A stretch of 64,000 bases of DNA, from NCBI GenBank assembly GCA_014526335.1, contig JACTAT010000215.1, positions 275,955 through 339,954 on the forward strand, written 5' to 3'. The notes under the pieces were generated by a model, which ran no database searches, had not been told where the DNA came from, and saw only the letters and a list, made by a program, of their open reading frames with translations. Below, in pieces: positions 59,030-64,000 of the stretch. This stretch comes from Chrysaora quinquecirrha (lineage: Eukaryota > Cnidaria > Scyphozoa > Semaeostomeae > Pelagiidae). Each line of letters opens with the position of its first letter. The stretch's first letter is position 1. The position numbers and the translations under genes were made by a program.

Positions 59030-60128
59030 TCGAGGGCTCAATTGAATTACTGTAAGCAACTAAGAAGTCAAACAACGAAGCTTATACTCTTTCTTGGTGT
59101 TAGGAAATTGTTTGTTCTTATGTTTTGCATGTTGAAGTTCGTTAATAGCTCACGTTTTTCCACTTACTGTCTCCCAAAAGTCGTGTTGTAGGCCTAACAG
59201 TTGACGATTTTGACCCGCGAAGCCAGGGTGGGTGTGAGGTACAAAACATGATAAGCAACTCTTAAGCAATTTTGAGGGCTGAAATGTCTAAAATTTTAAG
59301 CAATTTTGAGGGCTGGACAAAAGTCAAGTTGCTTATTAAAAAAAGTGTATTTCAAAAACATCATGCCAAATATTTGGCTTATTTTTGCTTGTAAAGCAAT
59401 GTTTGATCGTTTGGCCGCCTTTCCAACATTGCTTGTCAACAACTCGCAACTTTTCAGCATCTACCAACATTTCTTAGCAACAAGGCGTTTGTGCTTGCAA
59501 CAACATGGTTGCTGGAAAGCAATTCTTTTTGGACTTGGCTAAACGGCCAAACATTTGTTGCGAAGCAAATTTGAAAAGTTGGACAAACAATGTTTCATCG
59601 TTTGGCGAAGGCCTAAAAACCGCCAGCATCGATCAAAATTTCCCGGATCTAAGTAACACTTTTAGAAACTTTTGGTGCTAAAACTGGGTTAAAAATTAAG
59701 AAACTTCTAGTACTAGGCCTAAAGCTGAGTATTGGATTCTTTATACAACCTACACTTTTTTTAATAAGCAACTTGACTTTCGTCCAGCCCTCAAAGTTGC
59801 TTAAAATTTTAGACATTTCAGCCCTCAAAGTTGCTTAAACTTTGCTTAACATTTTCTGTACTTGCTAACCAACCCTGACTTCGCGGGTCAAAATCGTCAT
59901 CTGTTAGGCCACAACATGACTTTTGGGAGACAGTAAGTGGAAAAACGTTAGCTAACGAACTTCAACATGCAAAACATAAGAACGAAGAACAATTTCCTAA
60001 CACAAGAAAGAGAATAAGCTTGGTTGTTTGACTTCTTAGTTGCTTACAGTATTCAATTGAGCCCTCAATTTGCTTAATGTTAAGGTCAGTTCAGCCCTAG
60101 TTGCTTATTGAGCGGTTGCTTATTAAAA
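59030..60128. mobile_element. Inverted pair of TTGCTTA-word foldback elements
   Basis: Left arm 59030-59347 ends GCTTATTAAAAAAAGTG then TA. Right arm 59753-60128 starts CACTTTTTTTAATAAGC after TA. The arms are long inverted repeats of each other (GGAGACAGTAAGTGGAAAAA in the right arm), separated by about 405 bp. GAGGGCT and AAGCAACT/AGTTGCTT words recur. Confidence 0.8.
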
Positions 60129-60209
60129 ACATAGGGGCCCTATGGGCATGTTCGAAGAACGACTCTGGTTGAATATAGCTATTTCGGTCAAATGATGAAA
60201 GATGTTTAT

Positions 60210-60720
60210 CGGTATGCACAACGATGACGATGATGATTATTATGATAATGGTGGTGATTATGATGATGATGTTGATGACCACGATGATTATGATGCTGGT
60301 TGGTAGGGGTGATTGCGGTGGTAGGGTGGATGTGGTGGTGGTGATAGGGATGATCGTGGTGATGATTGTAGGGGATTGTGGTGGTGCTGATAAAGGTGGT
60401 CGTGGTGAAGGTTGTAGGGGTGGTTGTGGTGGTGGTGATAAGGGGGGTGGTGGTTGTGATAGGGATGATCGTGGTGATGGTTGTAGAGGTGGTTGTGGTG
60501 GTGGTTATAGGGGGTGGTTGTGGTGATAAGGGTGATCGTGGTGATAGTTGTAGGGGTGGTTGTGGTGGTGGAGATAGGGGTGGTGGTGGTGATGGTTGTA
60601 GGGGTGATTGTGGTGGTGATGCCGTTCCTTTAGATCTTGCCACAGCCACATCGTCAGTGATGGTAATCATGATGATGATGATTATTATTATTATTATGAT
60701 GATGGTGAGAATGATGACGA
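60210..60720. repeat. GAT/GGTGGT low-complexity tract
   Basis: Run of GGTGGT, GATGAT and TGTAGGGGTGG words. The His/Pro/Thr-rich and Gly/Val-rich open frames on both strands are compositional artefacts. Confidence 0.88.
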
Positions 60721-61463
60721 TTTGCTTTGAAAAGTATTTTGAAATTGCCGCTCTTGCCCAGACTCTATGATTGATGATGAGAATGTTTGAAATGTCATTA
60801 ACTAGACCAATGTGGCAATTTGCCATCGTTTAAGAAGTAAACAACAATGACTCATAGTGAACTATTACGAATCAGTAGAACAATTGTCACATGACCTAAG
60901 ATTGAAAAAGCCGTTTGCAGGCCGCCATTGTGAAAAACCAACCGCTAATTGCGCATCAATTGCCGAGACAATGACTCTAAGGGCATTCTTGAAATGCTTA
61001 TGCTATTGTTACACGTTTGCCATTGTTCAAGCGTTGGTTAGTTAGTTAGTTAGTTAGTGACACGCCACCCCACACCAATATGTTCGAAATTCTTCGAACA
61101 TAAAAAAGTGTACATGTAATTCAAAAGACTGCACAGGGTACGGAAATTGACTCCGAACATCAAAATATCGGAAATAACATACGAAAAGGTTATCCAACGT
61201 GCAAAGGAAAAAAGAAAGCTACAAGTCTTGGCAGAGAAGAAAAATTAAACAACAGAAAATAAGAAATGTAATTTTAATTTAAATTGTTAATTTCGAACCA
61301 AAGTGCACGTCAAAGATCTAAAAATCTCTATAAATTGGGAGGAAAATTGTTTCCACTTTATAATTCAGTCTTTGTGTGGCAGTGATCAGTTCTGTAGAGA
61401 TTTTCAATAAAAACAAATTGATATACGGTCTGTTTGAGCTTTGCAGTTGCTTAGGCCAATAAG
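60721..61463. promoter_or_regulatory. Upstream region of the secreted-repeat gene
   Basis: Contains a GTTA microsatellite (61033-61060), a TATA-like TCTATAAATTGG at 61328-61339 and TTTATAATTC at 61357. The bases TTGCTTAG just before the ATG could be an acceptor for a 5' UTR exon. Promoter placement is inference. Confidence 0.35.
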
Positions 61464-61609
61464 ATGAAACTTAGTGGCCTAATTTTGGTGCTTGGGCTTA
61501 TGGTCCTACCACCAGCCTCGAATGCATTTGGAGACGCCTTAAGTAGTCTTGGATATGAGGCTCTGAAGAAATTCAAAAACCTGATTGGAGACGCAGTCGC
61601 AAAGAAAGG
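61464..61609 (+). CDS. Secreted repeat protein, exon 1 (signal peptide and amphipathic leader)
   Basis: The ATG at 61464 begins a classic signal peptide (MKLSGLILVLGLMVLPPASN, cleavage likely after the following Ala at residue 21). A short Lys-rich amphipathic helix follows (DALSSLGYEALKKFKNLIGD, then AVAKK). Donor GTAACT leaves two bases (GG). I do not recognise the family; the cationic helix recalls membrane-active peptides, but that is only a resemblance. Confidence 0.75.
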
Positions 61610-61774
61610 GTAACTACGTATTTATATTTTGCTAGATTTGATTATACCCCCGTCTTACTACTGGTTTTGCCTTAATAATCATCGTGGTTTTCGTACTAAG
61701 AAGGGGGGCGCGTCTTCGTAGAAGAGCTCATTGTGGCTTTAACTTCTTTCATTAAGAATTTATATTTTGTAATA

Positions 61775-62145
61775 CTCTTTTTTTTTATAAGAATACTATA
61801 AATTTTGCCCAGCCTCAATATTCTTAAGAAATTTTCGTTTTGAGCCTGAAAATATTCTTAAAGTATTCTTATTTTTTCAAACATGATATGGTTTCAGGGG
61901 AACATAGTCAAAAGAAAAATTACGAGGAAATGGCGGAGCGAAAGAAAAATTCAACTATTATAACAATAAGAATGTTGTTTAACAATCATGAAGTTTCTTT
62001 TTAACATTGCAAAACAGGCAACTGCTGAAAAATGAGGCACAAATACGCGAGCTGAGGCTGAGCATATTCTTACAATATTCTTAAAAATTGGATGATTCTG
62101 AGCCTCAATATTCTTATAAACTTTATTCTTATAAAAAAAAGAGTG
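61775..62145. mobile_element. TTCTTA-word foldback element in intron 1 of the secreted-repeat gene
   Basis: Left end ACTCTTTTTTTTTATAAGAA, right end TTCTTATAAAAAAAAGAGTG then TA. Words AATATTCTTA and GAGCCTGA/CAGCCTCAA recur. Confidence 0.75.
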
Positions 62146-62292
62146 TATATTCAAATTGCAAGTGCAAAGTTTTCTGGGTGTCTATGCCTCGAATTCACTG
62201 TAAAAGCCCCCGTCCAAAATTAGAATTCACACTGAACCTAGCCTCAATAAAAAAGTTTACCGGGTGTATAACGCTACCTATTTTTCCCTTAG

Positions 62293-64000
62293 TTTGACAC
62301 TCGATGGCACAGAAACCAGTGCAGAATCCGGAACTTTGACCCCACCTACAGGATGGAAGTGGCGTACGGACGGGGACAGTGGCTCAAAATCTGGGCAATG
62401 GAACGCCGATGACAAAAGAGGCACAGATTCTGGATATTGGATGACCCATGGAGGCGAGACATCTGAAAGTGGCAAGGAAACCGGTTCAGGCCCTCGACGT
62501 TGGACGGGTCCCTTAAAAGAGCCATCTGAAAGTGACAAGAAAATTGGTACGGGTTCTGAACGCTGGGGAACCCAAGGAAGAGAGACAACAGAAAGCGGCA
62601 CGAAAAGTGGCACAGGTTCTGAATATATGACCGGTTCCTTGACAGAGCCGTTGGGCAGTGACCAAGGAAGTGAGTCAGGAACAGGATATTGGAGAAGACT
62701 GACGAACCAGACATCTGAAAGTGACAGGAAAAGTGGCACAGGTTCCGAACATTGGGGAACTCAAGGAAAAGAGACATCTGAAAGTGACAAGAAAAGTGGC
62801 ATAGGTTCTGAACATTGGGGAACTCAAGGAAAAGGGACATCTGAAAGTGACAAGAAAAGTGGCATAGGTTCTGAAAATTGGAGAACTCAAGGAAAAGAGA
62901 CATCTGAAAGTGACAAGAAAAGTGGCACAGGTTCTGAATATTCGAGAACTTATGGGAAAGAGACAACAGAAAGTGACAAGAAAAGTGGCATAGGTTCTGA
63001 ACATTGGAGAACTCAAGGAAAAGAGACATCTGAAAGTGACAAGAAAAGTGGCACAGGTTCTGAATATTCGAGAACTTATGGGAAAGAGACAACAGAAAGT
63101 GACAAGAAAAGTGGCATAGGTTCTGAAAATTGGAGAACTCAAGGCAAAGAGACATCCGAAAGTGAAAGAACCAGTGGCACAGGTTCTGAATATTCGAGAA
63201 CTTATGGGAAAGAGACAACAGAAGGTGACAAGAAAAGTGGCATAGGTTCTGAACATTGGAGAACCTATGGGAAAGAGACATCCGAAAGTGAAAGAACCAG
63301 TGGCACAGGTTCTGAATATTCGAGAACTTATGGGAAAGAGACAACAGAAGGTGACAAGAAAAGTGGCATAGGTTCTGAACATTGGAGAACCTATGGGAAA
63401 GAGACATCTGAAAGTGAAAGGACAAGTGGTACAGGTTCTGAAAATTGGGGAACTCAAGGAAAAGAGACATCGGAAAGTGACAGAAAAAGTGGCTCAAATT
63501 ATGGGGACTGGACAATGAAATCTGGTACAAATTACGACATCACACATACTCCAACAAAACAGCCAGGTGGAGATGAGACAAGTGGCCCAAAGTCAGGGTG
63601 TCGAACTACACGAAATGGGGACAACTCAGGAAGCCCATGTGGTCTCATGGTCGATTCCGGGAGTAACTCAGGAACAGACCAGAAGACTGGAACAGAATAT
63701 TCGACCACGTTCACACCAACAACACCAGCAAACCGGGACGTTAGAACTGGTTCAAATTCAGGATGTGGAACAACTGGCATAGGAAACGGAAAAAGTGGTT
63801 CAAATTGTGGGTATGTGACAGATTCTTCAACAAACAACAGGAATACGGACCAACGTACCGGAACAGATAACCCAACAACTTATAGACCAACAACACCCTC
63901 AAATGGGGACTCGAGAACTGGTTCAAATTCAGGATGTGGAACAACTGGCACAGGAAATGGAAAAAGTGGTTCAAATTGTGGGTATGTGACAGATTCTTCA
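62293..64000 (+). CDS. Secreted repeat protein, exon 2 (21-residue repeats, then Cys-containing repeats; runs off the window)
   Basis: Acceptor CCCTTAG; the first base completes the GG left by exon 1. The frame is open for 569 codons to the window edge. After a diverged start come about 12.5 regular 21-residue repeats of the form ETSESDKKSGTGSEHWGTQG followed by K, from about 62705 to 63490. Two variants, ending HW.TQGK and YSRTYGK, largely alternate, giving a 42-residue higher-order unit. From about 63540 longer repeats begin, including GSNSGCGTTGIGNGKSGSNC and YVTDSS, with Cys pairs. Composition is Ser/Gly/Thr/Glu/Lys with few hydrophobics. It would be extracellular: a matrix, mucus or capsule protein, or a multi-peptide precursor. 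No family is recognised. The 394- and 260-residue minus-strand frames here are antisense shadows. Confidence 0.8.

Noticed and set aside
60206..60826. 206-residue His/Thr/Pro-rich protein
   Set aside because: Low-complexity translation of GGTGGT/GATGAT simple repeats.
62346..63530. 394- and 260-residue minus-strand open frames
   Set aside because: They are antisense to the secreted-repeat exon; the plus frame has a signal peptide exon in phase, and the antisense frames exist only because the 63-bp repeat period is a multiple of three.

Overview
The window looks like intron-rich, AT-rich, repeat-laden DNA of an invertebrate animal. Split genes with GT-AG introns, a HEPN-NACHT immune-type receptor, a CSDE1/UNR orthologue, CR1/L2 and RTE LINE pieces, tRNA- and 5S-rRNA-derived SINEs and many MITEs all fit a metazoan. 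A cnidarian (coral or anemone) is my best guess, by inference only; the host group is not proved from this sequence.

Layout. (1) 1-5619, minus strand: an NLR-like gene with a DZIP3-type HEPN exon, a run of tiny exons including a tandemly duplicated 84-bp exon, and a NACHT ATPase exon. It continues past base 1. (2) 5640-9500: intergenic mobile elements, including a tRNA SINE and two MITEs with intact 8-bp target duplications. (3) 9502-26197: an 8.6/8.1-kb segment present twice in direct tandem, carrying a LINE tail, a Harbinger-like MITE, inverted minisatellites, GTGGTGG satellites and one exon of CSDE1 in each copy. (4) 14353-58444, minus strand: a CSDE1/UNR gene. I reassembled 19 exon positions by splice signals, phase and cold-shock-domain motifs. 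The ATG is at 58411 and the TAA at 14355-14353. Its introns hold most of the satellites, a 6-kb CR1/L2 LINE with a 2A-like motif, SINEs and foldback elements. (5) 58445-61463: intergenic, dominated by an inverted pair of foldback elements and GAT/GGT-rich simple sequence. (6) 61464-64000, plus strand, running off the end: a secreted protein with a signal peptide, a cationic amphipathic leader and about a dozen 21-residue hydrophilic repeats, then longer Cys-containing repeats.

The genes do not form an operon or an obvious shared pathway. The NLR would act in innate sensing, CSDE1 in mRNA translation and stability, and the last gene outside the cell. The most unusual features are: the duplicated and partly broken state of CSDE1 (two E2 copies, two E19 copies, an inverted E13 copy, one core cold-shock exon not found); a family of TA-flanked foldback elements whose subfamilies repeat different short words inside one terminal architecture; and the unrecognised secreted repeat protein. 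Small indels between the duplicate copies mean that false duplication in a long-read assembly must be excluded before biological interpretation.
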